From contig CM075655.1 of the NCBI GenBank assembly GCA_037953625.1, positions 80,193,501 to 80,257,500 on the forward strand: a stretch of DNA of 64,000 nt, given 5' to 3'. Shown here one piece after another: positions 25,687-37,160 of the stretch. Under the pieces are notes generated by a model. That model did no database searches. It saw only the letters and a list, made by a program, of their open reading frames with translations, and was not told where the DNA came from. This DNA is from Crotalaria pallida. Its lineage: Eukaryota; Streptophyta; Magnoliopsida; Fabales; Fabaceae. Positions within the stretch are counted from its first letter, which is position 1. Every line of letters begins with the position of its first letter. Position numbers and translations under genes: made by a program.

Positions 25687-25891
25687 TTAGCCTATGTTTG
25701 ATTCATCTAAAATACCAAGTTCTCTCCTTATATGATAAAAGTTATCCCTTGGTAAGGGTTTTGTAAAAATGTTGGCTAATTGATTTGTAGTACTTACAAA
25801 TTCAATCGTGCAATCACCTTTTTGCACATGATCTCTTAAAAAATGATGTCTTATTTCAATATGTTTGATTCTTGAATGATAGACCGGATTC
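25687..25891 (-). pseudogene. RNase H C-terminal end of the outer sirevirus
   Basis: The minus-strand frame reads KHIEIRHHFLRDH and ends with the LANIFTKPLPRDNF-type motif, the standard end of copia RNase H, with a stop at 25687. The upstream half of the domain lies at 40653 and above, beyond the inserted plus-strand sirevirus. TTAGT at 25892-25896 is the left target duplication. Confidence 0.85.
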
Positions 25892-25896
25892 TTAGT

Positions 25897-26435
25897 TGTT
25901 AGTTCCATGATGAATGTTTTGATAATGACAAAGTGTTTTGAACAAGCTATCATGTGTTGATCAAGTTCAAGTTCAACAAGCAACAACAAACATCAAATGA
26001 AGAAGAGAGAAAGCAAGCTCATGAAGACTTAGTTTGAGTGTAATTGTAATTGCTTTATCTTTTGCCTCTCAAGCTTCTTAGGTCTTTTATTTGGGTAGAT
26101 TATTTAGAGGGTAGTGAATCTCTATCATAGTCATGATTAAATCATAATTTGAGTTTTCACTTAACCTAGAATCAATAGGTGGCTTAAAGGTTTGAAAGGA
26201 AAGGTTTAGTTTTGAGAAAACAAGTTTCTAAAATGTGCAGTATGGATTTAATCGATTAAGGATGAATTTAATCGATTACTACTCGATTAAGTGAAGATTT
26301 AATCGATTAAACACTGCTGAACTGGTTTTTTAAAATACGATTTTCACTTCTCAAAATCAGTTTTCAAGTGCTACAACTTTTGGGTATTCTATAAAAACCT
26401 TTTCCTAACCTTTGTGATTAATTAGAACACTTTCA
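25897..26435 (+). repeat. Truncated 5' LTR of the inner sirevirus
   Basis: Matches the first ~540 bp of the 3' LTR (39052 onward), then jumps to the LTR end. About 1.07 kb is missing. The break falls on a shared CTTTCA, so a microhomology deletion is likely. It contains four palindromes: three AATCGATT and one half-switched ACTCGATT. Confidence 0.88.
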
Positions 26436-26437
26436 AT

Positions 26438-26449
26438 TGGTATCAAAGC
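26438..26449 (+). other. Primer-binding site of the inner sirevirus
   Basis: TGGTATCAAAGC two bases after the LTR end. It differs at one base from the usual TGGTATCAGAGC complementary to initiator Met tRNA. Confidence 0.8.
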
Positions 26450-26507
26450 TCGGTCGAAAGACACGAGCATAAGAGCTTTTTCGTAAAGATCCTTTAAGAA
26501 AATCGCA

Positions 26508-28250
26508 ATGGGTTCTACGAATCCCTTTGGTGGTGAAGGTTATTCAATAAATCGTCCTCCATTGTTTGCCGGAGAAGGCTATGCATATTGGAAAGTTAGA
26601 ATGAAAATCTTTATCCAAGCCATAGATAGTGAAATTTGGAAAGTAGTTGAAAAAGGTCCTCATATCCCCTCTAGTTTAGTTGAAGGTGTAGAACAATTGA
26701 TCCCCGAAGACAAGTGGAAGGATGATGATAGAAAGAAAGTACAATATGATTATAAAGCAAAGAATATCATTACCTCCGCTTTATCCTATGACGAGTTCTT
26801 TAGGGTTTCCCAATGTTCTAGTGCTAAGGAAATGTGGGACACTTTACAAGTGACTCATGAAGGAACTAGTGAGGTTAGGAGAGCTAGATTGAATGCTTTA
26901 ATGCGTGATTATGAATTGTTTCAAATGCTTCCAAATGAATCTATTAATGATATGCAAAAGCGTTTTACTCATATTATTAACCATTTACTTGCTCTTGGTA
27001 AGACTTTCTTACAAGGTGAACTTTCTAACAAAGTGTTGAGATGTTTAGACAGGAATTGGCAACCAAAAGTAACGGCTATTGTTGAATCTAAAAACTTGGA
27101 TGCTATGGATCTAGAAACACTCTTTGGAAAGCTTCAAGAACATGAAATGGAGCTTGGACGATTAAGTATCAATGAAGAGTCGGATAAGAACAAAGAAAGA
27201 AAGGGACTTGCTCTTAAAGTCAATAGATCATACAAAAAGAAAGAGAGTTCCGATGATGATAGTGAAGATTCCGATTCGGATGTTGATGAAAAAGAAATGA
27301 AACTATTACTAAGGAAGTTTGACAAGTTTCTAAGGAGAAAAGGAAGGTTGAACAAAGACAAAGGTAAAGAGAAGGATTCCCCACACTTCAAGACCAAGAC
27401 TTCAAAAAAAGGTGTAGTTTGTCATGAATGCGGAAAACCCGGACATCTCAAGTACTCATGCTTTAGGTATCTCAAGAAGAAGGAGAAAGACAAGAAAAAT
27501 TCTAAATCTAAAAGAGCATACATAGTTTGGGATAGTGATGAAGATAACAAGAAAAGCACATCAAATAGTTCATCGGATGATGAAGAAGCCGCTTGTCTCA
27601 ACTTGATAACTCTAGTAGATGATGAAGAACAAAGTTCAAATGATGAATCAAGTTATCAAAGCGAGTAAAGCGATGTAAGTCATACTAAATCTGAAATTTC
27701 TTCTAAATATGAATTGTTATATAATGCTTATGAAGAAATGCATGAACAACTTGAAAAACTAGCTTTGAAAAACATTGAAAGGAAGAAGCTCATTTTGAAA
27801 CATCAAAAAGAGATTTTAGAACTTCAAAAACAAGTTGATGAGCTTAATGTTGAAAATGATACTCTTGATCTTATATATGCTAGTTCTTCTTGTGATTGTG
27901 CTAGTAGAGTGAATATTGTGGTTGATTGTGAGAATTGCAAGTTGCTTAAAGATGAAAATGCTATTTTGAAAAATAAGCTTGCAAGTTTCACAAATGGTGA
28001 TATTAGATTGCGCACATTGTTAAATTTTCAAAGAGAAAATTCAAACAAGTTTGGTTTGGGTTATACTAATGCTAAGAGTAATTCTCAAAGAAATGTTGTT
28101 GATTTTTCTAAAGTTGATTTCTCAAATGCACCAACATGTTTTTATTGTGGTACTCATGGACATACTTCAAATGTGTGTTATATTAAAGTGCATGGTATAC
28201 CTAAAGGAGATTTTGTTTGGATGAAAAAGGGTGAAAGTCCCTACACTAAC
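26508..28250 (+). pseudogene. Sirevirus gag of the inner element, 5' part
   Basis: Starts with MGSTNPFGGEGY, the usual sirevirus gag start. It has a UBN2-type copia gag domain (about residues 20-220), a lysine/acidic linker, a zinc knuckle CHECGKPGHLKYSC near residue 305, and a Ser/Asp-rich segment. An in-frame TAA at 27666-27668 ends the first 386 codons. The same frame then continues through a long coiled coil and a second knuckle CFYCGTHGHTSNVC to 28250. There the Athila LTR interrupts it, and the TG of the LTR supplies a stop. The frame resumes after the Athila at 38215. The protein would form the virus-like particle; this copy is dead because of the stop and the insertion. Confidence 0.88.
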
Positions 28251-29299
28251 TGATGAGCATTTTATTTCCCATTATTCCTTGCATTATTTTACTCCTATTA
28301 TTGATACTTGTTGCCCATTTGACATTGATTAGCTTGATTTATTGATTTAGAGTTTATTGGACTAATATTCCGAATATTGTTTAATTTGAGATTATTTGGC
28401 CTAATTAATTCTATTTCTATTTTCAGGTCATATGTGGCACAAGGACACTTTGGGAAGTTTGGAAATGAAGATTGAAGTATTGAAGTGAAGATTGTAATTT
28501 GCATTTAGGTCCCTTTTTAATTGTAATTTTCAGAATAGTGTTTCTTAGGACTTGGGCCCATGTTTTAGGCCCATTTTCATGTCTAAAGAGGGGAAATTCG
28601 TGTAACCCCCAAGACACACTCCCATTTCAGATTTCTCACTCTCTCTCTAGGTTAGAACTTCTCTCTTGGCTCTCCCAAGTGGTGGTGGCTGCTAGGGTTT
28701 TGTTCTTCCCCATTTCTACTCGTTTTTCTTCATTTATGGCCATGGAAGGCTAGACTTCAAGGGTTAATCCCTTTGGTATTGTATTATCTACTCTTGAGCT
28801 CTTGTTATTAATGCAATTTCATTTTCTCTTCTCTGTTTTCATGTTTATCGATGTGTAGTGGTTTGCTTAATTCCATTTTGTAGAGATAATACATGAATAT
28901 AAATGCTTAATTTGTATTAACTCGTAAAAACTCCAATTCTGGTTTCTGATGCTTAATTAGAAGTTAGGGTTTGGAGTGATAACTGAATTTTCGCTTAGTA
29001 TTTGGTTATCACGAGTTGGACAGAGGAGAGGAGAGGAATCGATCTTTAGTGAGCTAGGATTGAGTAGTGTACGTAACCAAAGGGGTTTGCCCGCTTTTGT
29101 TTCTGATTTTCTTAGTTTTTATATTCTGTTTGTGTTTTGTTCTTCACATTTGTCACACACAAAAACCCCCCCCATTTTACTGCACACTACGTGTTTGATA
29201 CTTTGCCTAGACCGATATTCGCTGGGAAACGACCTAGGATCACCTTCCTAGTACTACAGAATAAACACCTTTTATTTTGATCGGGTACGGCCTCGATCA
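28251..29299 (+). repeat. 5' LTR of the Athila element
   Basis: 1,049 bp, TGATGAGCATTT...CCTCGATCA. Essentially identical to 37161-38209. Confidence 0.95.
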
Positions 29300-29304
29300 A
29301 AATT

Positions 29305-29322
29305 TGGCGCCGTTGCCGGGGA
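29305..29322 (+). other. tRNA-Asp primer-binding site
   Basis: TGGCGCCGTTGCCGGGGA, five bases after the LTR end. It is complementary to the 3' end of plant tRNA-Asp, the characteristic Athila primer. The following leader (29323-29988) has no gene; it is AT-rich with a run of A near 29900. Confidence 0.92.
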
Positions 29323-29988
29323 CTATCGGTTCTTGCCAAAGATCATACAGTAGTTAATTAGATTAGTTAGTGTAGTTAGTGTGTGAATAAGCATTCTGAT
29401 AACTGATTGAAAGTTGCCATGTTTGCTGATTTGCTGTTCTGCACAACTGATGCTATTCTAGTGATTCTGTGAGTGCCATTCAACATAGCTGCGGGTGGAA
29501 TTTTTGCACGAAAATTGGTATCCACACTTGTTTCATCATATATTAGTGTTTTGATGCATCACAGACACTCAGATATGCACTGGTTGTGAGTTCCAGAAAA
29601 ATTTTCCAAGTTTCAGCAGCACTTACTATAAATAGGCATAACTTTTGATCAGTAACTCGGAATTTGACGAATTTTATATCAAATCGAAGGGAATTTTCTG
29701 AATAATCTGATTTTTCTCACTTCGTCAGAAAACCCCTTCGTTTGGATCCTGAAAAAGCTTGTTTACTATTTCTTTTTTATTTTACAAGTTCTATTTTCTT
29801 AGTTTTTGGTCACTGTTTTAATTCTTTGACTTGGTTCCCTTTTGAATTTTGTCCTCAAACTTTCTGTGATATGTTTTCATGATTTTAGGGTGCTGAAAAA
29901 AATAAAGAAAAAAATTTTAAAAAATAATAATTTTTGGTCATGCATATCTGTTACAGTATGCTATGGTTGATGCTGTTCTGTTCAGTAC

Positions 29989-32900
29989 ATGACTAGGGGC
30001 AACCCAAGTTATTTGCATCCTTATAACCCTGAAATTGATAGAACTTATCACAGATTAGTTAGACAAAATAGGAATCAGTCATTAGATAGTGAGTCAGAGT
30101 CATCTTATAGTCCATCTAATTCTGATTCTGTTTCTATTTCTTCTATTCCTTCTACTTTTATTCAATCTGATTCTATATATTGTGATAACATGGCTCAACC
30201 CCCACCAAGGGAAAGGACACTTAGGGAGCTGGCTGCACCTGACTTCACTATTGAAGACTCGTGTATCCGGTATCCTGATGAGGATGTTCCTTTTGAGCTT
30301 AGAACAGGACTAATCCATTTGTTGCCCAAGTTTCATGGTCTTGCAGGTGAGGATCCTCATAAGCATCTCAAGAAATTCCATATAGTGTGCACCACAATGA
30401 AACCACATGATGTGCAAGAGGATCATGTCTGTCTCAGAGCATTTCCACATTCCTTAGAGGGTCTAGCACAAGATTGGTTATCTGACTTGGCCCCTGGTTC
30501 CATCACAAGCTGGGATGACTTGAAGAGGGCATTTCTGGAAAAATTCTTCCCTGCAAATAGGACCACTGCAATCAGAAAGGAAATTTCTGGTATCAGGCAA
30601 CAACATGGAGAGAGTCTCTATGATTATTGGGAGAGATTCAAGAGGTTGTGTGCTTCCTGCCCTCACCATCAGATCTCAGAGCAGCTTCTCATCCAGTACT
30701 TTTATGAAGGTCTCAACTTCATGGAAAGAAACATGGTAGATGCTGCAAGTGGGGGTACATTGGGAGATATGACACCCTTACAAGCCAGGAGCAAAATTGA
30801 GAAGATGGCTTCCAACTGTCAACAATTCCATGCAAGAAGCAACAGTGATGCAATAGTTGTGAGGGATGTAAATGATGTTGGTGCAGACTCGGGCAAGGTT
30901 GAGAAGCTTGAGCAGAAAATTGATTCTCTCACAACATTGGTCACACAATTGGCTGTCAATCAGAAAAAGATGATACTTCCTGCTAGAGTGTGTGGCATAT
31001 GCACATCCATTGAGCACCCCACAGATGCATGCCCTTCCCTTCAGCAGCAACAGCCGATGACAAGTGGTGACCAACCCGAGGCCTATGCAGCAAACATATA
31101 CAACAATAGAGGCCCACAACAACATAATCATGACCTCTCTTCCAATAGATACAACCCTGGATGGAGGAACCATCCCAATCTGAAGTGGTCTGATCAACAA
31201 CAACCTCCTCCTAATGTTCCATTTCAGAACACCGCTGGACCGAGCAGACCACCATATGTACCTCCTCCAATCCAACAGCAAAGGCAACAACAGCAGCAAG
31301 TGGTTCATCCTTCACCATCAGCCCCTCCATCCAACCAACCTACCTTGGAGGAGTTGGTGAGGCAAATGACCATGCAAAACCTCCAATTTCAACAAGAGAC
31401 TAGAGCATCCATTCAGAGACAAGAGGCATCCATTCAGACTTTGACAAATCAGATGGGTCAAATGGCAACTTCTCTCAACAACTTGCAATCTCAAAATTCT
31501 GACAAGTTGCCATCCCAAACTGTGATCAACCCTCAGAATCAGAATGTGAGTGCCATCAACCTGAGGTCGGGAAAGCAGATTGTCACACCCACACCACAAC
31601 CTAACCTCAACAATGATGCTCTAGCTTCCTCTAAAGGGAAGAGCCAAGTGGTAGATGAAGGTGAGCATGCTAGCACCAAAGAGAATCATCCAACTCAACC
31701 CTCCTCGACTTCAACCACAAGCCCTGCTGTTGTCCTACAACCTCCTCCTGTTCCTCTTCCATTCCCACCAAGAGTGCCTCAAAACAAAAGGGTGGAAGAG
31801 GTGGACAAGGACATTCTTGACACATTCAGGAAGGTGGAAGTCAACATACCCCTTCTTGATGCAATAAAACAGATTCCAAGGTATGCGAAGTTCCTTAAGG
31901 AGTTGTGCACTCATAAGAGAAGACTCAAGGGCAATGAGAGGATAAGCATGGGAAGGAATGTCTCCGCTCTCATAGGTAAACCTATCCCTCACATTCCTGA
32001 AAAATGTAAGGATCCTGGAACTTTCTCTATACCTTGCATCATAGGCAATGTTAAGTTTGAAAATGCTATGCTAGATTTAGGAGCATCCATAAATGTCATG
32101 CCTATGTCTGTTTTTAAGTCTCTTTCTCTTGGACCTCTTCAACCTACGGGTGTAGTGATTCAATTGGCAAATAGAAGTACTGCCCACCCCGCAGGTTTGA
32201 TAGAGGATGTCTTGGTTCGGGTTGAAGAGTTGATCTTCCCTGCTGATTTTTACATACTTGATATGGAAGATGACTCTCCCCGTAATGTTGTTCCTATTAT
32301 TTTGGGGAGGCCATTTTTGAAAACAGCCCGAACCAAGATAGATGTGCATTCAGGTTCACTTTCCATGGAGTTTGATGGCAGTGTGATCCGATTTGACATT
32401 TTCCATGCTATGAAACATTTTCCTGAGGATCACTCTGTTTTCCATGTGGACTTGCTTGATGATTTGATAGATGAGCATATGCTTGACTTTTTGCATCATG
32501 ATTTTGAATTGCCATCTTTCACTGATTCATTTACTTGTCCATCATGCACTAACTCTGGATGGTGCACCGCATGCACTGAAATAGCCCAGTTTTTAGACTC
32601 TGCTACTGCATCTGATGATTCATATGTTATAGATTCAGATTATGCTAACCCTAACCCCATATCTGTTATGCATGAGTCTGATTCACTTGTTCAGGTGCAG
32701 GCAGCAGAATCCATTTCTGTTGTCCCTTTAGTTCCATCTATTATGCAGGCACCCTCATTGGACCTGAAGCCCCTCCCTCCTCATCTCAAATATGCTTACT
32801 TGGAGGATGAGCAGAAACTCCCAGTGATCATCTCTACCTCACTTTCTGTTGATCAAGAGGAGAAACTACTGGATGTGATAAGAAAGAACAAGAGGGCAAT

Positions 32901-35685
32901 TGGATGGACTTTAGCGGATATTCCTGGAATTAGCCCCTCCATGTGCATGCACCGCATTTTGTTGGAGGATGGGGCTAAACCAGTGGGACAACCCCAAAGA
33001 CGATTGAACCCCCAGATTCTTGATGTGGTTAAGAAAGAGGTCACCAAGCTGCTCCAAGCGGGTATCATCTACCCAATTTCAGATAGCACTTGGGTGAGCC
33101 CGGTGCAAGTTGTCCCCAAGAAGTCTGGTGTCACAGTTGTAAAAAATGAGAAGGATGAGCTGATTCCCACTAGAGTGCAGAACAGTTGGAGAGTCTGCAT
33201 TGATTACAGAAAGCTCAACCAGGCGACTCGCAAGGATCATTTCCCTCTCCCCTTCATTGATCAGATGTTGGAGCGCCTGGCAGGTAAATCTCATTATTGC
33301 TTCTTAGATGGATTCTCTGGTTATTTTCAAATTTGCATTGCACCAGAGGACCAACATAAGACCACATTTACCTGTCCGTTTGGAACATTTGCATATAGAA
33401 AGATGCCTTTTGGCCTATGCAATGCTCCTGCCACATTTCAAAGATGTATGATGAGTATTTTCGCTGACTTGCTCGAGCATTGCATAGAGGTCTTCATGGA
33501 TGATTTTAGTGTTTATGGCTCCTCATTTGATGCATGTCTTGATAATTTGACTAAGGTGCTTAACAGGTGCATTGAGACTAACCTTGTCTTGAATTTTGAA
33601 AAATGCCACTTCATGGTAGAACAAGGCATAGTCTTAGGGCACATTGTTTCGCACAAGGGCATAGAAGTTGACCCTGCTAAGCTGCATGTAATATCACATT
33701 TGCCTTACCCCTCTTGCGTGCGAGAGGTGCGTTCTTTTCTTGGTCATGCAGGTTTCTATCGCAGGTTTATTCAGAACTTTAGCAACATTGCCCTTCCTCT
33801 TTCCAAGTTGCTTCAAAAGGATGCCCCATGGGAATTTGGAGACCAATGCAAGAGGGCATTTGATGAATTGAAGAAAGCACTAACCACCACTCCCATCATC
33901 CAACCACCTGATTGGACCCTCCCATTTGAGCTCATGACTGATGCTTCAAATTATGCTTTGGGAGCAGTTCTCTCCCAAAGGGTTGGTAAGCTGTCGCATG
34001 TGATTTATTATGCTTCTAGGACTTTAGATGCAGCACAGGTTAATTACACAACAACTGAAAAAGAACTTTTGGCTATTGTTTTTGCACTTGACAAGTTTAG
34101 ATCATATTTGCTTGGTTCTAAGGTTGTAGTGTACACTGATCATGCTGCTCTGAAGTACCTTTTGAAAAAGACAGATTCCAAACCTAGGTTGATTAGGTGG
34201 ATGTTGCTCCTCCAGGAGTTTGATCTTGAGATTCAGGATCGGAGTGGTGCGCATAACCTTGTCGCAGACCACTTGAGCAGGATAGAGAGAGAGGAGGATG
34301 CATTTCCTATCCGGGATAACTTCCCGGATGAGCAGCTTTTATCTTTACATGTTTCCCATCCCCTTCCCCAAACTCCTTGGTTTGCAGACATTGTTAATTA
34401 TCTCGTTGCTTCTGTTTTTCCTGCCTTGGCATCCAAAGCTCAAAGAGACAAATTAAAGAGCGATGCCAAGCATTATGTATGGGATGACCCCTATTTATGG
34501 CGTTTTTGCAGTGATCAGGTCATTCGCAGGTGCATTCCAGACCAGGAGATCCAATCGGTTCTCCAATTTTGCCATGCTTCACCAGTGGGAGGCCACCTTG
34601 GTACTCAAAGGACAGCACGAAAGGTGCTGGATTCTGGATTTTATTGGCCTACCATTTTCAAGGATGCGAGCAACATCTGCAGCTCGTGTGAGCAGTGTCA
34701 AAGAGCAGGAGGCGCCCTATCTTGGAGGCAACAGATGCCGCAACAACCTATGTTGTTTTGTGAGGTGTTTGACGTCTGGGGTATAGATTTCATGGGCCCC
34801 TTTCCTGTTTCTTTTGGTTTTTATTATATCTTACTTGCTGTGGATTACGTATCCAAATGGGTGGAAGCTAAGGCCACCAGGACTAATGATGCTCAGGTTG
34901 TTGTAGATTTTGTCAGGTCTAATATCCTTTGCAGGTTTGGCATACCTAGAGCCATAGTCAGTGACCAAGGCACACACTTCTGCAATAGATCCATGCAAGC
35001 TTTGCTCAAGAAGTATGGGGTTGTGCACAAAGTCTCTACACCCTATCACCCCCAAACCAACGGGCAAGCGGAGATTTCAAATAGAGAGATCAAGCGGATT
35101 TTGGAGAAGATGGTGAAGCCTAATAGAAAGGATTGGAGCACACGATTGGAGGATGCTCTGTGGGCCCATCGGACCGCTTACAAGGCACCCATAGGGATGT
35201 CACCCTATCGGGTTGTCTTTGGTAAGGCGTGCCACCTGCCTGTGGAGATAGAGCACCGTGCATATTGGGCTGTGAAGCAATGTAACTTAGCTCTTGATCA
35301 AGCGGGTGAGGAGAGGAAGCTGCAGTTGAGTGAGCTAGATGAGATCCGCTTGGAGGCCTATGAGAACTCCAAATTCTACAAAGAGAAGACCAAGAAGCTT
35401 CATGATAACTCCATTTCCAGAAAGGAGTTCTTGGTTGGTCAAAAAGTTTTGCTCTACAACTCTAGGCTTGGACTCATGAGTGGAAAGCTCCGCTCTAAAT
35501 GGATTGGACCGTTTGTAGTCACCCAAGTGTTCCCTTATGGCACTGTGGAGATCAAGAGTGAGTCCACGAACAAGAGCTTCAAAGTCAATGGCCACCGACT
35601 CAAGCCTTTCCTAACCACCCCTTCTTTGGATGATGCACCTGTGGAGGAGGCCTCATTGGTCGACCCCACTTTTGAACAACCATGA
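29989..35685 (+). CDS. Athila gag-pol polyprotein, intact
   Basis: 1,898 residues in one frame, starting at the first ATG of the frame (MTRGNPSYLH). Order: capsid/gag domain about residues 110-260; CX2CX4HX4C knuckle (CGICTSIEHPTDAC) near 335; a Gln/Pro-rich linker; aspartic protease with DLGASINVMP near 695; reverse transcriptase with DYRKLNQATRKDHFPLPF near 1075 and FMDDF near 1167; RNase H with MTDASNYALGAVLSQ near 1315; integrase zinc region (H...H then CSSCEQC) near 1530-1575; integrase core with Asp near 1600, SDQGTHF near 1657 and Glu near 1695, the last two separated by exactly 35 residues. No chromodomain. All catalytic signatures look intact, so the protein may be functional: it would process itself, copy the RNA and integrate the cDNA. 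Confidence 0.95.
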   Translation: MTRGNPSYLHPYNPEIDRTYHRLVRQNRNQSLDSESESSYSPSNSDSVSISSIPSTFIQSDSIYCDNMAQPPPRERTLRELAAPDFTIEDSCIRYPDEDVPFELRTGLIHLLPKFHGLAGEDPHKHLKKFHIVCTTMKPHDVQEDHVCLRAFPHSLEGLAQDWLSDLAPGSITSWDDLKRAFLEKFFPANRTTAIRKEISGIRQQHGESLYDYWERFKRLCASCPHHQISEQLLIQYFYEGLNFMERNMVDAASGGTLGDMTPLQARSKIEKMASNCQQFHARSNSDAIVVRDVNDVGADSGKVEKLEQKIDSLTTLVTQLAVNQKKMILPARVCGICTSIEHPTDACPSLQQQQPMTSGDQPEAYAANIYNNRGPQQHNHDLSSNRYNPGWRNHPNLKWSDQQQPPPNVPFQNTAGPSRPPYVPPPIQQQRQQQQQVVHPSPSAPPSNQPTLEELVRQMTMQNLQFQQETRASIQRQEASIQTLTNQMGQMATSLNNLQSQNSDKLPSQTVINPQNQNVSAINLRSGKQIVTPTPQPNLNNDALASSKGKSQVVDEGEHASTKENHPTQPSSTSTTSPAVVLQPPPVPLPFPPRVPQNKRVEEVDKDILDTFRKVEVNIPLLDAIKQIPRYAKFLKELCTHKRRLKGNERISMGRNVSALIGKPIPHIPEKCKDPGTFSIPCIIGNVKFENAMLDLGASINVMPMSVFKSLSLGPLQPTGVVIQLANRSTAHPAGLIEDVLVRVEELIFPADFYILDMEDDSPRNVVPIILGRPFLKTARTKIDVHSGSLSMEFDGSVIRFDIFHAMKHFPEDHSVFHVDLLDDLIDEHMLDFLHHDFELPSFTDSFTCPSCTNSGWCTACTEIAQFLDSATASDDSYVIDSDYANPNPISVMHESDSLVQVQAAESISVVPLVPSIMQAPSLDLKPLPPHLKYAYLEDEQKLPVIISTSLSVDQEEKLLDVIRKNKRAIGWTLADIPGISPSMCMHRILLEDGAKPVGQPQRRLNPQILDVVKKEVTKLLQAGIIYPISDSTWVSPVQVVPKKSGVTVVKNEKDELIPTRVQNSWRVCIDYRKLNQATRKDHFPLPFIDQMLERLAGKSHYCFLDGFSGYFQICIAPEDQHKTTFTCPFGTFAYRKMPFGLCNAPATFQRCMMSIFADLLEHCIEVFMDDFSVYGSSFDACLDNLTKVLNRCIETNLVLNFEKCHFMVEQGIVLGHIVSHKGIEVDPAKLHVISHLPYPSCVREVRSFLGHAGFYRRFIQNFSNIALPLSKLLQKDAPWEFGDQCKRAFDELKKALTTTPIIQPPDWTLPFELMTDASNYALGAVLSQRVGKLSHVIYYASRTLDAAQVNYTTTEKELLAIVFALDKFRSYLLGSKVVVYTDHAALKYLLKKTDSKPRLIRWMLLLQEFDLEIQDRSGAHNLVADHLSRIEREEDAFPIRDNFPDEQLLSLHVSHPLPQTPWFADIVNYLVASVFPALASKAQRDKLKSDAKHYVWDDPYLWRFCSDQVIRRCIPDQEIQSVLQFCHASPVGGHLGTQRTARKVLDSGFYWPTIFKDASNICSSCEQCQRAGGALSWRQQMPQQPMLFCEVFDVWGIDFMGPFPVSFGFYYILLAVDYVSKWVEAKATRTNDAQVVVDFVRSNILCRFGIPRAIVSDQGTHFCNRSMQALLKKYGVVHKVSTPYHPQTNGQAEISNREIKRILEKMVKPNRKDWSTRLEDALWAHRTAYKAPIGMSPYRVVFGKACHLPVEIEHRAYWAVKQCNLALDQAGEERKLQLSELDEIRLEAYENSKFYKEKTKKLHDNSISRKEFLVGQKVLLYNSRLGLMSGKLRSKWIGPFVVTQVFPYGTVEIKSESTNKSFKVNGHRLKPFLTTPSLDDAPVEEASLVDPTFEQP

Positions 35686-37160
35686 CTTAGGGAGTCTCCT
35701 TTTCTCCTTCCTTACTCTTTTTATTACACTTGTCTATATCTGTCTGATTCTGCTATTTGTGTTCCATTGAGGACAATGTGTGATTTAAGTGTGGGGGGGA
35801 GAGTAGTTTAGGTTGCATATTTGGCTTTGATTTTTTTTTAGGTTTTGCTTAGTTTTGGGCATTTTCTTGCATGTTTTTGCTTCACTTTAGTAGAGTTTTG
35901 GTATCTTGTGTCTGAATTCATGCATTTCTGTGTGTAAAGTTGCTTTTGATAATTAAGAGGTGGTAACACTGTGATAGAATTATCCCTTTTGTGAGGATTT
36001 GAGCCTTAATTGTGGGTGGATTGCTATATATGCCACCTAATTTTCTGTCATGTGTGATTGCACTCTGGATTACTTGCACTCTAGAACTTGACTTGACTCT
36101 TGTTGATACTTGATTGCTCATGCACATTTTGAAATGATTTAGGCACTTTCTTTCTTGAATAAGCTACTAGCCATATGAGCCTACCTTGAATGAATGTATC
36201 CTTTGCTAGCCCCTTTGAGCCTTTTTATCCCTTTCCTTGTTCTTTAGCTCATTACAAGCCTATGACTGAAAAACCATGATTGTCCTAACCTTAGGGAATT
36301 TTGGAGCTTTGGAATTGTTTTGGGAATGGGTATTAGGTAAGAAGTGTGCTTTATGCTTTAATTGGTTGAGTTCTTGGTTTTGCCTCATTGGTTGTTATAG
36401 TTATGGCTTCATCTTCATGCCATTTGTGTTGTTTCTTCTTTTCTTTTTGTATATCTCTCAAAAATAAAAAAAAAAATAGAAGACAAAAATACAAAAAAAA
36501 ATGCAAAAATAAAAAGAAAAAAAAAAGAAGAGAAAAAAAAAAGTGAATAAAAGGTTGTTGAGGCAAAGAGGATTGGAATTAGTGGTAGTTGATTTTGGGG
36601 TGGATTTTGCTTACTTTTTACTTATTCCCCATTGCTCCTCTATTCCTTTGGTTTTAGCTACATTCCCATATTTTTATCCTACCTTGTCCTTGGCCCCATT
36701 ACAACCCTTAAAAGACCTTTTGATCATTTTGTGCATGTGTGTTGATGGTTGATGTTAGAGGTTTGTCAAGCTTATGGTTGTGTTTGTTTTTCATGATGTG
36801 CCTTGAGTGTAAATAATGATTAACCCCAAACACTTGAGTGTAAACACTTTTGAGTGATCCTTGTGAGTTTCTATCATCTTTGTGACTATCCTCTTGATGT
36901 CATTGGTTTCTTTGCATACTTGAAGTAATTGGATGATGTTCGCGGATGCTTTGACTCTTTGATCCTTAACCATTTTGTGTGCTTGAGTTTGCCCATTTCT
37001 TTGCATTTCCTAGAATTCATTGTGAAGTATGTAATCTCTTAGGTTTGCATTTCTTAGTTGTAGTCATCTTGTTGCATTATTCACTTTGGTGCATATTGAT
37101 CTTCATAGTCCTATCTTTTGGTTTTGCCCAGGAGTGCAAAAGGATAAGTGTGGGGGTATT
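35686..37160 (+). other. Athila 3' non-coding region ending in the polypurine tract
   Basis: Holds no env-like ORF. A purine-rich GTGTGGGGGGGAGAG lies about 100 bp after the stop (near 35790), and a second GTGTGGGGG lies directly before the 3' LTR (37148-37156), the likely primer for plus-strand synthesis. An A-rich low-complexity run spans about 36467-36545. Confidence 0.75.
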
